NCBI RefSeq assembly: GCF_024346055.1
Contig: NZ_JAGQCH010000016.1
Span: 27,399-91,398 of the forward strand
DNA: 64,000 nucleotides
DNA from: Cyanobium sp. Cruz CV13-4-11
GTDB lineage: Bacteria > Cyanobacteriota > Cyanobacteriia > PCC-6307 > Cyanobiaceae
Direction of reading: 5' to 3'
Of this stretch, positions 26,422 to 35,649 are shown one piece after another. A program made the position numbers and the translations under genes. The number at the start of each line of letters is the position of its first letter. Position 1 is the first letter of the stretch. The notes under the pieces are model-generated. The model searched no databases. It worked only from the letters and a program-made list of their open reading frames with translations, and was not told the origin of the DNA.

Positions 26422-27456
26422 TCAGCGCGGCAATCCGGCCAGGGGGTGTTCCCCCGGTTCGCCCGCCGCGATGCTGCCGAGTTCCCAGGCCTGATGGCCC
26501 GAGGAACGGCAGAGGTCGATGATGCCAGCAGAGGCCGCCGGTGGCACCACCAGGCAGAAACCGACTCCCAGGTTGAAGGTGTTCCACAGGTCGGCCTCCG
26601 GCACCTGGCCCCGCTCCTGCAGCCAGCGGAACAGGGGCGGACGCTCCCAGCTGCCGGGGTCGACCACCGCATGAACCCCCGCCGGCAGGCAGCGGGGCAG
26701 GTTCTCCGGCAAGCCGCCGCCGGTGATGTGGGCCATGGCGTGGAGCGGCAGCCCCGATCGGCGCAGGCCCTTCACCAGCGAGGCATAAAGAAGTGTCGGG
26801 GTCAGCAGGGCGTCGATCAGCCCCTGGCCGGTGGCCGGCAGCGGCGTGTCGGCGTCGACGGCCTCGGCCTCCAGGATGCGCCGCACCAGGCTGAAGCCAT
26901 TGCTGTGGACACCGCTGCTGGCCACGGCGACGATCCGGTCGCCCGCGGCCACCCTGGCGCCGTCGATCCGCTCGTCCTCCTCCACCACCGCCACGCAGAA
27001 CCCGGCCAGGTCGTAGCGGCCGGCGCCGTAGAAGCCGGGCATCTCGGCGGTTTCGCCGCCCAGCAGGGCGCAGCCGCTCTGGCGGCACCCGTCGGCGATG
27101 CCCTCCACCACCTCGGCCATGGCCTCGGGGCCGAGCTTGCCGGTGGCGATGTAATCCAGGAAGAAGAGGGGCTCGGCGCCACTGGTGATCACGTCGTTGA
27201 CGCACATGGCCACCAGGTCGATGCCCACCCCGTGGTGGCCGCCATGGGCCTGGGCGAGCTCGAGCTTGGTGCCCACCCCGTCGGTGCCGGCCACCAGCAG
27301 GGGGCGTTTCATTCCGTCCGGCAGGCGGCAGAGCCCGCCGAAGCCCCCCAGTCCCCCGATGACCTCCGGCCGCCGGGTGGTCTCGACACTGGTTCTGATG
27401 CGTTCCACGAAGGCGCGGCCAGCGGCGACGTCCACGCCGGCAGAGCGGTAGTCCAT
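26422..27456 (-). CDS. purM: Phosphoribosylformylglycinamidine cyclo-ligase
   Basis: PurM closes the imidazole ring in purine synthesis. The 344-residue protein shows [70 protein letters not shown] and [13 protein letters not shown], all typical. ATG 27456 matches the family N-terminus. It stands alone, with a 424-bp gap upstream. Confidence 0.97.
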   Translation of the reverse strand: MDYRSAGVDVAAGRAFVERIRTSVETTRRPEVIGGLGGFGGLCRLPDGMKRPLLVAGTDGVGTKLELAQAHGGHHGVGIDLVAMCVNDVITSGAEPLFFLDYIATGKLGPEAMAEVVEGIADGCRQSGCALLGGETAEMPGFYGAGRYDLAGFCVAVVEEDERIDGARVAAGDRIVAVASSGVHSNGFSLVRRILEAEAVDADTPLPATGQGLIDALLTPTLLYASLVKGLRRSGLPLHAMAHITGGGLPENLPRCLPAGVHAVVDPGSWERPPLFRWLQERGQVPEADLWNTFNLGVGFCLVVPPAASAGIIDLCRSSGHQAWELGSIAAGEPGEHPLAGLPR

Positions 27457-27880
27457 GGGCCAAGGGTCAGCGCTGCACCGATCCTGCATCGGCATGGGGC
27501 CGCGGGGGGCGCCTGGAGGGCTCTGGGTGTGGACGATTGACCGATTGGCCCACATTTCCATCGTCTGGACTTATGCCATCGATCAAATTCACTGATGGTT
27601 CGCTAGCGCCGGTGGGCCAGTCAGGCCAGTGGACGCCTGGAAGGGTGGTAAAGATGAAGAAAACTGATCGGTCCTGTGGCCTGTCTGCAGTGCATTTGGG
27701 GCCTGCGCAGTTCGGATAGTTTTCCGGAGTCGTCATTTTTTCTTAGGAATTCGCCAGGCCATTTCGGCCGCGTTCGACTCAGTCACCACCGCTTCAGGTC
27801 TGGTTGTCGTCAACGCCCGAATGCAGTCATCAGGAACGTCGTTCCTCGATTTCTTGCTCAGCCAGTGTCTTCCGCTTGTC
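27457..27880. other. 424-bp intergenic region, purM/rlpA
   Basis: This divergent spacer is less GC-rich than its surroundings, with TTTTCCGG and ATTTTTTCTT around 27719-27750. A 60-codon ORF at 27537-27719 has no Shine-Dalgarno and looks non-coding. The region must hold the purM and rlpA promoters and could hold a small RNA, but I see no sure -10/-35 pair or structure. Confidence 0.4.
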
Positions 27881-28375
27881 ATGCGAGTCACTCAACTCCT
27901 GGGCGCTGCCGCCCTCCTCTTCACCAGCAGCATCGCTCCGGCCCAGGCCGGCTCCCTTCCTGCCCAGCAGGCCCCTGGGAGTTCCGTTGCCATCCGCCCC
28001 GCTGACTTTCCCTCCACCTGGGATCGTTTCGTCGAAGAGATCCGCACCGTACCCACAGCGAGCAATCTGATCGCCTCCGCCGGTCGTGTCACCACCGGTC
28101 AGGCCAGCTGGTACGGACCCGGTTTCTTCGGCAACCGCACCGCCAGTGGAGAGGTGCTCCGCCCCGGCAGCCTCACCGCCGCCCACCGCACCCTGCCTTT
28201 CGGCACCAAGGTGCGCGTCACCAACCTCTGGAACGGACGTTCCGCCGTTGTGCGCATCAATGACCGTGGTCCGTTCCACGGCAGTCGCGTGATCGACCTG
28301 GCCCACGGAGCTGCCCAGGAACTGGGCCTCACCGCCAGCGGCGTTGCCCAGGTGAAGCTCGAAGTGCTCCCCTGA
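27881..28375 (+). CDS. rlpA: RlpA-family septal lytic transglycosylase-like protein
   Basis: The 164-residue secreted protein has a signal peptide (MRVTQLLGAAALLFTSSIAP, cut after AQA) and a double-psi beta-barrel: GQASWYGPGFFGNRTASGE, AAHRTLPFGTKVRVTNL, VVRINDRGPFHGSRVIDLA. The Asp of NDRGPF and the preceding His match the catalytic region of RlpA, which cuts denuded glycan strands. No SPOR domain is present. ATG 27881 is chosen over 27821 because it gives a clean signal peptide. Confidence 0.85.
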   Translation: MRVTQLLGAAALLFTSSIAPAQAGSLPAQQAPGSSVAIRPADFPSTWDRFVEEIRTVPTASNLIASAGRVTTGQASWYGPGFFGNRTASGEVLRPGSLTAAHRTLPFGTKVRVTNLWNGRSAVVRINDRGPFHGSRVIDLAHGAAQELGLTASGVAQVKLEVLP

Positions 28376-28410
28376 CACGTCCAGGCGGCTCGGTCCGTCC
28401 TGTGTCTCTC

Positions 28411-28448
28411 CAGCCCATCCGCCAATCTGGCGGGTGGGCTTTCTTTCT
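28411..28448 (+). terminator. Rho-independent terminator after rlpA
   Basis: AGCCCATCCGCCA and TGGCGGGTGGGCT form a 13-bp stem around a three-base loop, followed by TTCTTTCT. The T-run touches the panC start codon region at 28449, so termination and panC initiation sit on the same bases. Confidence 0.85.
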
Positions 28449-30017
28449 GTGCCGGTGCAACTGCTTCAGACCCTGGCCGAACTGAGTGACTGGCGCCGTG
28501 AACAGGCCGGGCGGCCGCTCCACTTCGTCCCCACCATGGGCAGCCTGCATCGCGGCCACCGGCAGTTGCTGCGCCGGGCCTGCGCAGCCGTGCCTGCCGG
28601 CCGGCCCGTTGTGCTGCTCAGCGTGTTCGTCAACCCGCTCCAGTTCGGACCGGCTGAAGATTTCGACCGTTATCCCAGGGATCTGACCGCCGATGCTGCT
28701 CTGGGGGAGGCAGCCGGTGCCGAGGCCCTGTTTGCCCCATCGGTGCAGGAGTTGTTTCCCGGCGGTGAGGCCCAGCTCACCGCCGTGGTTCCCCCGGCCG
28801 CCCTGCGCCAGACCCTGTGCGGTCCCGGTCGGCCCGGCCATTTCGAGGGTGTGGCCACCGTGGTCTGCCGGCTGCTGGCCCTGGTGCGGCCCGATCGGCT
28901 TCTGCTCGGGGAGAAAGACTGGCAGCAGCTCACGATTCTTCGCCGCGTGGTGGCCGACCTGGCCGTGCCGGTGGCGGTGCAGGGCTGCGCCACCGTGCGG
29001 GAGGCCGATGGGCTCGCCTGCAGTTCCCGCCATCGTTACCTCAGCGCCAGCGATCGCGATCGGGCGGCGGCCCTGCCGGCGGCCCTGGGGGCGGCGCTGA
29101 CGCTCTGGCGCGACGGCACCGCCAGCGCGGCGCTGCTCTCCGCTTCGGTCCGCCGCGACCTGGAGGCGGCGGGCCTGGCCGTGGAGTACGTGCAGCTCGT
29201 GCAGCCCTCTACCCTGAGCCCGATGACCGCCACCGCTGGTGGCCTGTCGCTGCTGGCCGCGGCCGCCTGTTGCGGCAGCACGCGATTGATTGACCATGTC
29301 TTCCTGATGAACCGCCCGCCGATCGTCGCCATCGATGGCCCCGCCGGGGCGGGCAAGAGCACCGTCACCCGGGCCTTCGCCCGCCGCCTCGGCCTCCTCT
29401 ATCTCGACACCGGCGCCATGTACCGGGCCCTCACCTGGTGGGTGCTGCACCGGGGTGTGGACCCGGCCGATGCCGCCGCCATCGCCCCCCTGCTCGACGA
29501 CCTCGATCTGCAGCTGGAGAGCGACACCGGCGGGGAGCAGCGGGTGCGGGTGAATGGCCACGAGGTGAGCGAGGCGATCCGGGCCCCCGAGGTCACCGCT
29601 GCGGTGTCCGCCGTGGCGGCCCATGCCTGCGTGCGGGCGGCCCTCACCGGGCAGCAGCGGGCCATGGGGCAGCGGGGCGGTCTGGTGGCGGAAGGGCGCG
29701 ACATCGGCACCGCCGTCTTCCCGGAGGCGGAGTGCAAGGTGTTCCTCACCGCCACGGTGGCGGAGCGTGCCCGCCGGCGGGCAGCGGATCTGGCCCAGCG
29801 CGGCTTCACCGTGCCGCCCCTGGCGGACCTGGAAGCCCAGATCGCCGAGCGGGATCACCTGGATTCCAGCCGGGTCGAGGCCCCCCTGCGGCAGGCGGCC
29901 GATGCGGTGGAGCTGGTCACCGACGGCCTGGGCATCGACGCCGTGATCCAGCGACTGGTGGATCTGTTCCGCGAGCGGGTGCCGGAGGACGCCTGGCCTG
30001 GCCCTGGGTCCCCCTAG
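28449..30017 (+). CDS. panC-cmk: Bifunctional pantoate-beta-alanine ligase / cytidylate kinase
   Basis: A 522-residue fusion known from cyanobacteria. The PanC half (to about residue 285) makes pantothenate and has FVPTMGSLHRGHRQLL and FVNPLQFGPAEDFDRYPR. The CMK half begins RPPIVAIDGPAGAGKSTVTR and has LDTGAMYRALTWW and AEGRDIGTAVFP, and phosphorylates CMP/dCMP. The start is GTG 28449 or GTG 28455; neither has a Shine-Dalgarno because a terminator hairpin occupies the leader. The stop overlaps the convergent phosphatase by 4 bp. Confidence 0.93.
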   Translation: MPVQLLQTLAELSDWRREQAGRPLHFVPTMGSLHRGHRQLLRRACAAVPAGRPVVLLSVFVNPLQFGPAEDFDRYPRDLTADAALGEAAGAEALFAPSVQELFPGGEAQLTAVVPPAALRQTLCGPGRPGHFEGVATVVCRLLALVRPDRLLLGEKDWQQLTILRRVVADLAVPVAVQGCATVREADGLACSSRHRYLSASDRDRAAALPAALGAALTLWRDGTASAALLSASVRRDLEAAGLAVEYVQLVQPSTLSPMTATAGGLSLLAAAACCGSTRLIDHVFLMNRPPIVAIDGPAGAGKSTVTRAFARRLGLLYLDTGAMYRALTWWVLHRGVDPADAAAIAPLLDDLDLQLESDTGGEQRVRVNGHEVSEAIRAPEVTAAVSAVAAHACVRAALTGQQRAMGQRGGLVAEGRDIGTAVFPEAECKVFLTATVAERARRRAADLAQRGFTVPPLADLEAQIAERDHLDSSRVEAPLRQAADAVELVTDGLGIDAVIQRLVDLFRERVPEDAWPGPGSP

Positions 30018-30538
30018 CTCCCCGCCCGTTTGGCCGTCAGGGTCTCGAGCAGGCCCCCGCAGGCGTCCTCCAGCAGGTCGAGCACCCGATCGAAGCCCTC
30101 CTCACCGCCGTAGTAGGGATCGGGTACTTCTTCGATGCTGTGGCGGCTGCAGTACCGGGTGATGGGGGTGATCTGGGCGGAGGCCCCTGGCCCGGCCAGG
30201 CCCCGCACCGCCTTCAGGTTCTGCCGGTCCATGGTCAGCACGTGGTCGAACCGGCCCAGGTCGTCCGCTGTGATCTGGCGGGCCCGGCTGGGCAGGACGA
30301 TCCCCCGCCGGGCGGCGGCGCTGCGCATGCGCGCGTCGGCGGGCCGGCCCACGTGCCAGTCGCCGGTGCCGGCGGAATCCACCCGGAAGGCGTGCTCCAG
30401 GCCCTGGAGGGCGATGAAATGCAGGAACACGCCTTCGGCGGCCGGGGAGCGGCAGATGTTGCCAAGGCAGACGAACAGGAGGCTGGTGGGCTGCGCCATG
30501 GCGAGGGGTGCCGCGGGGGGGTCTTCCGGGGTGGTCAT
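30014..30538 (-). CDS. Low-molecular-weight protein tyrosine phosphatase
   Basis: The 174-residue enzyme has the P-loop VCLGNICRSP (C-x4-C-R-S) near its N-terminus, VDSAGTGDWHVG, and the general-acid loop VPDPYYGG. Such phosphatases act on phosphotyrosine and on small substrates. ATG 30538 overlaps the cpcF stop as ATGA; ATG 30499 is another choice, nearer the usual family start. It ends the phycocyanin-lyase run, so coexpression with cpcEF is likely. Confidence 0.88.
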   Translation of the reverse strand: MTTPEDPPAAPLAMAQPTSLLFVCLGNICRSPAAEGVFLHFIALQGLEHAFRVDSAGTGDWHVGRPADARMRSAAARRGIVLPSRARQITADDLGRFDHVLTMDRQNLKAVRGLAGPGASAQITPITRYCSRHSIEEVPDPYYGGEEGFDRVLDLLEDACGGLLETLTAKRAGS

Positions 30539-31197
30539 TGGTTGTTCAGTCGCTTGAGGGCCACCCCGGCCCGCAGCTGCACCACCAGCGTGTCCTCCCG
30601 TTCGGGATCCTGGAGCTGCTCCAGGCTCGCCTCGGCCCGATCCCTGTGGGGATGGGCCCGGGGCAGGGGCAAGGCCAGGCCCTCGAGGCCCACGGCCACG
30701 GCGTAGCGCACGACCCACTCGCCATCCCCGCGGCCGCCCTCGAGGGCCCCCAGGCAGCGCTCACGCACCTGCTGCCGTTCCGCCTCGGCCAGGGTCTCCA
30801 GCCGCAGGGTCCCCAGCCCCCTGGCGGCGGCCCGCCGCACGCTGGGGCCGACGTCCGTGGCCAGGGCGTCCTCAAGCACGTCCAGCCCGCGGGTGTCGCC
30901 GATCCCCGCCAGGGCCCGCACGGCCCAGGCCCGGGCGCCGTAGTTGTGGGCATCGAGATTGGCCAGCAGGGGACCCACGGCCGCCGGACCCAGGGCGATC
31001 AACCCATCCACGGCGGCCACGGCGGCTCCCGGATTGTTGAAGCCCAGCACCTGCACCAGCTGGGGCACGGTGGCCAGGCGGTCGTCGCAGGCGATCAGCC
31101 GGCGGGTGGCCACCACCAGCTCCTCAGCGCTGCCGGCCTGCTCGAAGGCCCGGATCCGATCGGCCGCGAGCCTGGAATCTCCGCTTGCGGCTGTCAT
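30535..31197 (-). CDS. cpcF: Phycocyanobilin lyase subunit CpcF
   Basis: CpcE and CpcF together attach phycocyanobilin to Cys84 of CpcA. The 220-residue protein is built from HEAT-like helices, e.g. ARAWAVRALAGIGDTRGLDV and VRYAVAVGLEGLA. It overlaps cpcE by 1 bp. Size, order and repeats fit CpcF. Confidence 0.9.
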   Translation of the reverse strand: MTAASGDSRLAADRIRAFEQAGSAEELVVATRRLIACDDRLATVPQLVQVLGFNNPGAAVAAVDGLIALGPAAVGPLLANLDAHNYGARAWAVRALAGIGDTRGLDVLEDALATDVGPSVRRAAARGLGTLRLETLAEAERQQVRERCLGALEGGRGDGEWVVRYAVAVGLEGLALPLPRAHPHRDRAEASLEQLQDPEREDTLVVQLRAGVALKRLNNQ

Positions 31198-32006
31198 CAG
31201 AGCAGGGCGTCCATCGCCATCAGCACGGCCTCATCATCGCTGTCCGCCCCACGGCCGTTGCCGTGCTCCACCAGGCCCCGCAGGGCGATCAGCTTGAGGC
31301 TGTTCTCGGCCAAGGTGCGCTGGATCGGGACCAGGGCCGGACGCCACCCCACCGCCCCCAGATCCATCAGGGCGGCCCTACGCACCTGCAGCTGGGGGTG
31401 TTGCAGCAACTGGAGCAACTCGTCGGCCCAGGCCGTCTCCCCGGTGAGCTGCAGCAGGGCCCGGCAGGCGGCACTGCGCACCAGGGGGCGCCCATGGCCG
31501 GTGAAGGGCTTGATCACAGCCAGGATCTCCGGTTCGGCCACACCGATCGTCCCCAGGGCCTCCAGCATCGCTTCGCAGGGTTCCTGCAGCCGGGGGCTGT
31601 CGCTGCGGTGGGCACCGGCGACGTCGGGCCCGCTGGCCAGGCGGCGGGTCAGGAGCGGCACCGCTGCCGTGGCCCGCAGCTCACCGAGGGAACGGGCCGC
31701 GGCCTCCCGCAGGCCGTCGTCGTCGTCGTCGAGCACCACCAGCAACTCGCTCACCGCCCGCCCATCGGCGATCTTGCCCAGGGCCCGGGCGGCATTGCGG
31801 GCCACGGCGTTGTGTTCCACCCCGGCGCCCACGTCCCGTGGCTGGCGCTGGCGCAGGGCCGCCAGCAGCAGGGGCACGGCCTCCGGATGCCGGCTGCGCA
31901 TGCGACCCAGCCACCAGGCCGCGTAGTACTGACGAGACTGGTCGTCCGTCTGGCGCAACTGCTCCAGGGCTTCGGCTTCACTGATCGGCTCACCGTCACC
32001 GGCCAT
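31197..32006 (-). CDS. cpcE: Phycocyanobilin lyase subunit CpcE
   Basis: The 269-residue partner of CpcF has five or six HEAT repeats, among them NAVARNAARALGKIADGRAV and LREAAARSLGELRATAAVPL, and a DDQSRQYYAAWWLGRMR N-terminal element typical of CpcE. It follows the cpcA copy 1 terminator by about 70 bp, so its expression may rely on readthrough or a local promoter. Confidence 0.92.
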   Translation of the reverse strand: MAGDGEPISEAEALEQLRQTDDQSRQYYAAWWLGRMRSRHPEAVPLLLAALRQRQPRDVGAGVEHNAVARNAARALGKIADGRAVSELLVVLDDDDDGLREAAARSLGELRATAAVPLLTRRLASGPDVAGAHRSDSPRLQEPCEAMLEALGTIGVAEPEILAVIKPFTGHGRPLVRSAACRALLQLTGETAWADELLQLLQHPQLQVRRAALMDLGAVGWRPALVPIQRTLAENSLKLIALRGLVEHGNGRGADSDDEAVLMAMDALL

Positions 32007-32074
32007 GGGCGTGCAGAGGTGGGAAGAAGGAACCAGGGGAATGCTGCCACCCCCGCGGCCCGGGGGATTCAGCC

Positions 32075-32099
32075 AAAAAAAAGGTCCCGTAAGGGACCC
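32075..32099 (-). terminator. Terminator after cpcA copy 1
   Basis: On the minus strand GGGTCCCTTACGGGACC is followed by eight Ts. It sits 25 bp after the cpcA stop and before cpcE. The copy 2 terminator has the same arms with two base changes. Confidence 0.93.
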
Positions 32100-32123
32100 A
32101 GAGGAATCGAAGAGCGAAGCGAC

Positions 32124-32612
32124 TCAAACGAGGGCGCTGATGGCGTAATCGATGTAGTTGTTGGCGATGACGCCGGCGTCGCCGGAGACACCGTGGTTGG
32201 CCTTGATGTAGGTCAGGGCTTCCACGTACCAAGAGGGGGAGAGTTCGAAGGTGCGGTTGATCTCGTCGAGACCAGCCACGAGGTACTCATCCATGGGGCC
32301 GGTGCCACCAGCCACGAGGCAGTAGGTGACCATGCGGAGGTAGTAGCCGATGTCACGGGCACACTTGGCCTTGCCGCGGGCGTCGGAGGCGTAGTTGCTC
32401 CCCTGCATCTGGGTGGTGTAGGGGAACTTGTTGTAGACGGCCTGGGCGGCGCCGTTCACCAGGGAGTCGGCGTTGGCGGTGAGGGCCTTGGCAGCTTCCA
32501 GGGCGTTCTTGGCGCGCTCGAAGCGACCGAAGGCGGCGTTGAGCTCGGTGTTGGACAGGAAGCGGCCCTGGGAATCAGCGGCTGCGACGGCCTCGGTGAG
32601 GGGAGTCTTCAT
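32124..32612 (-). CDS. cpcA: C-phycocyanin alpha subunit, copy 1
   Basis: The 162-residue globin-like antenna protein carries phycocyanobilin on Cys84 ([20 protein letters not shown]). The N-terminus [20 protein letters not shown] and end [10 protein letters not shown] are those of CpcA. It lies 45 bp after cpcB and is identical in sequence to copy 2. The immediate leader has no clear Shine-Dalgarno, so translation may be coupled to cpcB or rely on local structure. Confidence 0.98.
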   Translation of the reverse strand: MKTPLTEAVAAADSQGRFLSNTELNAAFGRFERAKNALEAAKALTANADSLVNGAAQAVYNKFPYTTQMQGSNYASDARGKAKCARDIGYYLRMVTYCLVAGGTGPMDEYLVAGLDEINRTFELSPSWYVEALTYIKANHGVSGDAGVIANNYIDYAISALV

Positions 32613-32657
32613 GAGAAGGGGGTTGGATGGGAAGGTGAACCGAACGATGAAGCGCGA

Positions 32658-33176
32658 TCAGGCGACAGCAGCTGCTGCGCGATCGAAGTAGGTGCCGATT
32701 TCGGACATCAGGGAGGCGCAGTCGCCCTGGGTGATGCCGTTGCGATCGTTGGCGATGGCGATGGCGGCGTCCTTCATCTTGCGGATGCCTTCGGCCACGG
32801 AAGCGCCGGGGACGCCGAGGGCCAGGTAGGTCTCGCGGAGGCCGTTGAGGCAACGGTCTTCCAGGACGGAAGCGTCACCGGTGAAGATGGCGTAGGTGAC
32901 GTAGCGGAGAACGATCTCCATGTCGCGCAGGCAGGCAGCCATGCGGCGATGGGTGTAAGCGTTGCCGCCGGGGGCGATCAGGGCGGGCTGTTGATCGAAC
33001 AGCTCGCGGGCCGCGTTGGTGACGATCTTGGAAGCGTTGGAGGTGATGCGGTTCACGGAATCCATACGCTTGTTGCTCTCGGCAACCATCGACGCCAGGG
33101 CGTCGATCTGACCAGCGTTGAGGAATTCGCCGCGGGCATCAGCCTGAGCAACGACCTTGGTGAAGGCGTCGAACAT
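32658..33176 (-). CDS. cpcB: C-phycocyanin beta subunit, copy 1
   Basis: The 172-residue subunit binds two bilins, on Cys82 ([18 protein letters not shown]) and Cys153 ([20 protein letters not shown]). Asn72, normally methylated, lies in [16 protein letters not shown] sits about 9 bp before the ATG. With CpcA it forms the hexamers of the phycobilisome rod. The reading could be extended upstream, but [18 protein letters not shown] is the standard start. Confidence 0.98.
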   Translation of the reverse strand: MFDAFTKVVAQADARGEFLNAGQIDALASMVAESNKRMDSVNRITSNASKIVTNAARELFDQQPALIAPGGNAYTHRRMAACLRDMEIVLRYVTYAIFTGDASVLEDRCLNGLRETYLALGVPGASVAEGIRKMKDAAIAIANDRNGITQGDCASLMSEIGTYFDRAAAAVA

Positions 33177-33194
33177 TGAGTTAGCTCCTGTTCT

Positions 33195-33209
33195 CGACGT
33201 CGAACGTCG
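33195..33209 (-). promoter_or_regulatory. Leader hairpin before cpcB copy 1
   Basis: CGACGT and ACGTCG form a perfect 6-bp inverted repeat around TCG in the 5' leader, about 19 bp before the cpcB ATG and just upstream of the AGGAG ribosome site. It is repeated exactly at 35635-35649. It could tune translation or mRNA stability. Confidence 0.5.
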
Positions 33210-33230
33210 GGCTTTGGGTGGGTAAGGGGG

Positions 33231-33452
33231 TGGGAACGCCAAGGACGTTCACCTGTGCTGGGCACGGGCCTATTGTCAGAAAGAATCGCCCCAGGATCCG
33301 TTTGGTTTACAAAGGGACATCCGTCATGGCTCGATTTCTCTGGCTGACTGCAGTCGTAGGGCCGTTGGGTACGCCATTGTCCCTCTCATCTGTGCCTTCC
33401 TGAACAGTCGACCCGTCGCTGTCCTGGCGCGCATGCATGCAGACGACCCATG
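33231..33452. other. Spacer upstream of cpcB copy 1 (promoter region)
   Basis: This 222-bp segment lies between the cpcC terminator and the repeated cpcBA leader and must hold the copy 1 promoter if cpcBA is transcribed on its own. TTTACAAA at 33306-33313 resembles half of an RpaB/HLR1 site. GACAATAGG near 33280 on the minus strand could be a -10, but no convincing -35 is seen. Confidence 0.35.
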
Positions 33453-33484
33453 AAAAACCCCCTTCGGCGTGATGCCGAGGGGGT
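33453..33484 (-). terminator. Terminator after the second cpcC
   Basis: CCCCCTCGGC and GCCGAAGGGGG pair across a short loop and are followed by TTTTT on the minus strand, 34 bp after the linker stop. It separates cpcC from cpcBA copy 1. Confidence 0.88.
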
Positions 33485-33517
33485 GAAGTCGTGGAGGAGA
33501 AACCAGCGACCTAACGG

Positions 33518-34369
33518 TCAGTTCACCGGGCTCACGCTGGCGACCCGGCCACCCTGACGGTGGATCATCTGCTGGGCCTCCAGCAGTTTGTCAAAGGGCA
33601 CGAAGCGAACGGTGTTGCTGCGCTTGTGCAGGCGGTACTCGCTCAGTCCGGTGACTTCGATGCGATACACCTTGGCCTTCTGGCCGATTCCCTTGGCCAT
33701 CTTGGTGATCGATTCATTGGCCACCCGGCTGGGCTGGTAAGCCGATCCCTTGGCGTTGGGGCTCACCACCGGAACGGCGCGGTCCTGGTGCAGGGCGTTG
33801 CCGAGTCGGAAGTTGGTGCCGGCGGTATCCCCTTTCACCGAAGCGGCCGCGCCCCGGGCCAGTTGCATCAGCCAGGAGAACTGCCGACCCTGCTGGCCGG
33901 CTGAGTAGTCCCAACCGGTCAGATAGGGGACAACTTCTTCCCCGAAGCGCTCCTGATATTCAGCACTATCGATGTAGGAATCGATCTCGGCTTCCACACC
34001 CTCTTCCTGCAGGATGGTGAAGTGATGCAGCATCTCCGCTTTGTTCTGGGGAGCGCGGCCCAGCAGATGCTTGAAGTTCAGCTCGATGAAATGATAGGGA
34101 TTGCAATTCTCGAAGAACTTCGATCGGTACAGACCACTCTTGGCCACCGCACGCACGAACTCGCGCACACTCAGATAGCCGTTCCGGAACAGGGACTCGG
34201 CACCCTCGAGGCGCTCGCTCTCCATGATGTATTGCCGACCGAGCACCTGCTGATAGACCGTGCGGATGATGGTGGTCTTGTCCTGATCGGACGCATTCGA
34301 CCAGTTTTCCTTGTTGCGGTCGTTCGCGAAGCGTTCGATGCCCAGATAGGGCGCATTGACGAGGGTCAT
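33518..34369 (-). CDS. cpcC: Phycocyanin-associated rod linker, copy next to cpcBA-1
   Basis: The 283-residue rod linker has an N-terminal PBS-linker domain (YQQVLGRQYIMESERLEG, GYLSVREFVRAVAKSGLYRS, FIELNFKHLLGRAPQNKAEM) and a C-terminal CpcD-like domain (YRIEVTGLSEYRLHKRSNTV and following). It joins phycocyanin hexamers and sets their spectra. It is a diverged paralog of the linker at 36322-37167, with clear differences through the whole protein. GTTACA at 34467-34472 lies about 100 bp upstream of the start. Confidence 0.95.
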   Translation of the reverse strand: MTLVNAPYLGIERFANDRNKENWSNASDQDKTTIIRTVYQQVLGRQYIMESERLEGAESLFRNGYLSVREFVRAVAKSGLYRSKFFENCNPYHFIELNFKHLLGRAPQNKAEMLHHFTILQEEGVEAEIDSYIDSAEYQERFGEEVVPYLTGWDYSAGQQGRQFSWLMQLARGAAASVKGDTAGTNFRLGNALHQDRAVPVVSPNAKGSAYQPSRVANESITKMAKGIGQKAKVYRIEVTGLSEYRLHKRSNTVRFVPFDKLLEAQQMIHRQGGRVASVSPVN

Positions 34370-34513
34370 GGATGGCGGGCCAGAAAGGGGGAGGACTGCA
34401 CGCGTACGGTGCACCGCTCTGAGCTTATGAGGAAGTCAGCACAGGATTTCGCCAAACGGTTCGAACGTTACAGCGCCCGATCCCAGGCGGTCCTCCGCGA
34501 GGCGAATCGGGCC

Positions 34514-34539
34514 AAAAAAAAGGGTCCCGGAAGGGACCC
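34514..34539 (-). terminator. Terminator after cpcA copy 2
   Basis: GGGTCCCTTCCGGGACCC followed by eight Ts on the minus strand. Compared with copy 1 it has two base changes, which make the stem one pair longer. Confidence 0.93.
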
Positions 34540-34563
34540 AGAGGAATCGAAGAGCGAAGCGAC

Positions 34564-35052
34564 TCAAACGAGGGCGCTGATGGCGTAATCGATGTAGTTG
34601 TTGGCGATGACGCCGGCGTCGCCGGAGACACCGTGGTTGGCCTTGATGTAGGTCAGGGCTTCCACGTACCAAGAGGGGGAGAGTTCGAAGGTGCGGTTGA
34701 TCTCGTCGAGACCAGCCACGAGGTACTCATCCATGGGGCCGGTGCCACCAGCCACGAGGCAGTAGGTGACCATGCGGAGGTAGTAGCCGATGTCACGGGC
34801 ACACTTGGCCTTGCCGCGGGCGTCGGAGGCGTAGTTGCTCCCCTGCATCTGGGTGGTGTAGGGGAACTTGTTGTAGACGGCCTGGGCGGCGCCGTTCACC
34901 AGGGAGTCGGCGTTGGCGGTGAGGGCCTTGGCAGCTTCCAGGGCGTTCTTGGCGCGCTCGAAGCGACCGAAGGCGGCGTTGAGCTCGGTGTTGGACAGGA
35001 AGCGGCCCTGGGAATCAGCGGCTGCGACGGCCTCGGTGAGGGGAGTCTTCAT
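34564..35052 (-). CDS. cpcA: C-phycocyanin alpha subunit, copy 2
   Basis: The 162-residue product is identical to copy 1, including Cys84. It lies 45 bp downstream of cpcB copy 2 and ends before a strong terminator. The gene differs from copy 1 only by what surrounds it. Confidence 0.98.
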   Translation of the reverse strand: MKTPLTEAVAAADSQGRFLSNTELNAAFGRFERAKNALEAAKALTANADSLVNGAAQAVYNKFPYTTQMQGSNYASDARGKAKCARDIGYYLRMVTYCLVAGGTGPMDEYLVAGLDEINRTFELSPSWYVEALTYIKANHGVSGDAGVIANNYIDYAISALV

Positions 35053-35097
35053 GAGAAGGGGGTTGGATGGGAAGGTGAACCGAACGATGAAGCGCGA

Positions 35098-35616
35098 TCA
35101 GGCGACAGCAGCTGCTGCGCGATCGAAGTAGGTGCCGATTTCGGACATCAGGGAGGCGCAGTCGCCCTGGGTGATGCCGTTGCGATCGTTGGCGATGGCG
35201 ATGGCGGCGTCCTTCATCTTGCGGATGCCTTCGGCCACGGAAGCGCCGGGGACGCCGAGGGCCAGGTAGGTCTCGCGGAGGCCGTTGAGGCAACGGTCTT
35301 CCAGGACGGAAGCGTCACCGGTGAAGATGGCGTAGGTGACGTAGCGGAGAACGATCTCCATGTCGCGCAGGCAGGCAGCCATGCGGCGATGGGTGTAAGC
35401 GTTGCCGCCGGGGGCGATCAGGGCGGGCTGTTGATCGAACAGCTCGCGGGCCGCGTTGGTGACGATCTTGGAAGCGTTGGAGGTGATGCGGTTCACGGAA
35501 TCCATACGCTTGTTGCTCTCGGCAACCATCGACGCCAGGGCGTCGATCTGACCAGCGTTGAGGAATTCGCCGCGGGCATCAGCCTGAGCAACGACCTTGG
35601 TGAAGGCGTCGAACAT
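35098..35616 (-). CDS. cpcB: C-phycocyanin beta subunit, copy 2
   Basis: The 172-residue product is identical to copy 1, with bilin sites Cys82 and Cys153 and the same AGGAG leader and hairpin. Upstream of 35670 the DNA is unrelated to copy 1, so the two copies should answer to different promoters. A long upstream in-frame extension exists but has no phycocyanin features. Confidence 0.98.
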   Translation of the reverse strand: MFDAFTKVVAQADARGEFLNAGQIDALASMVAESNKRMDSVNRITSNASKIVTNAARELFDQQPALIAPGGNAYTHRRMAACLRDMEIVLRYVTYAIFTGDASVLEDRCLNGLRETYLALGVPGASVAEGIRKMKDAAIAIANDRNGITQGDCASLMSEIGTYFDRAAAAVA

Positions 35617-35634
35617 TGAGTTAGCTCCTGTTCT

Positions 35635-35649
35635 CGACGTCGAACGTCG
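35635..35649 (-). promoter_or_regulatory. Leader hairpin before cpcB copy 2
   Basis: Same perfect CGACGT-TCG-ACGTCG inverted repeat as at 33195-33209, in the same place before the ribosome site. Confidence 0.5.

Larger units (their letters stand above)
32091..33230 (-). repeat. cpcBA repeat, copy 1
   Basis: This 1,140-bp segment appears base-for-base identical to 34531-35670 (offset 2,440). It covers part of the terminator, all of cpcA and cpcB, and 54 bp of leader. Identity stops sharply on both sides: outside it the two copies share only the terminator arms. No transposase or long inverted ends flank the repeat. Confidence 0.93.

Noticed and set aside
31185..33179. Long plus-strand frame across cpcE, cpcA and cpcB
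   Set aside because: It is antisense to well-known genes and reads as low-complexity Gly/Val/His-rich sequence. High GC leaves such frames open by chance.
33231..33452. Full HLR1 (two-half) RpaB site before cpcB copy 1
   Set aside because: Only one half-site is present; the position ten bases away does not match the second half.
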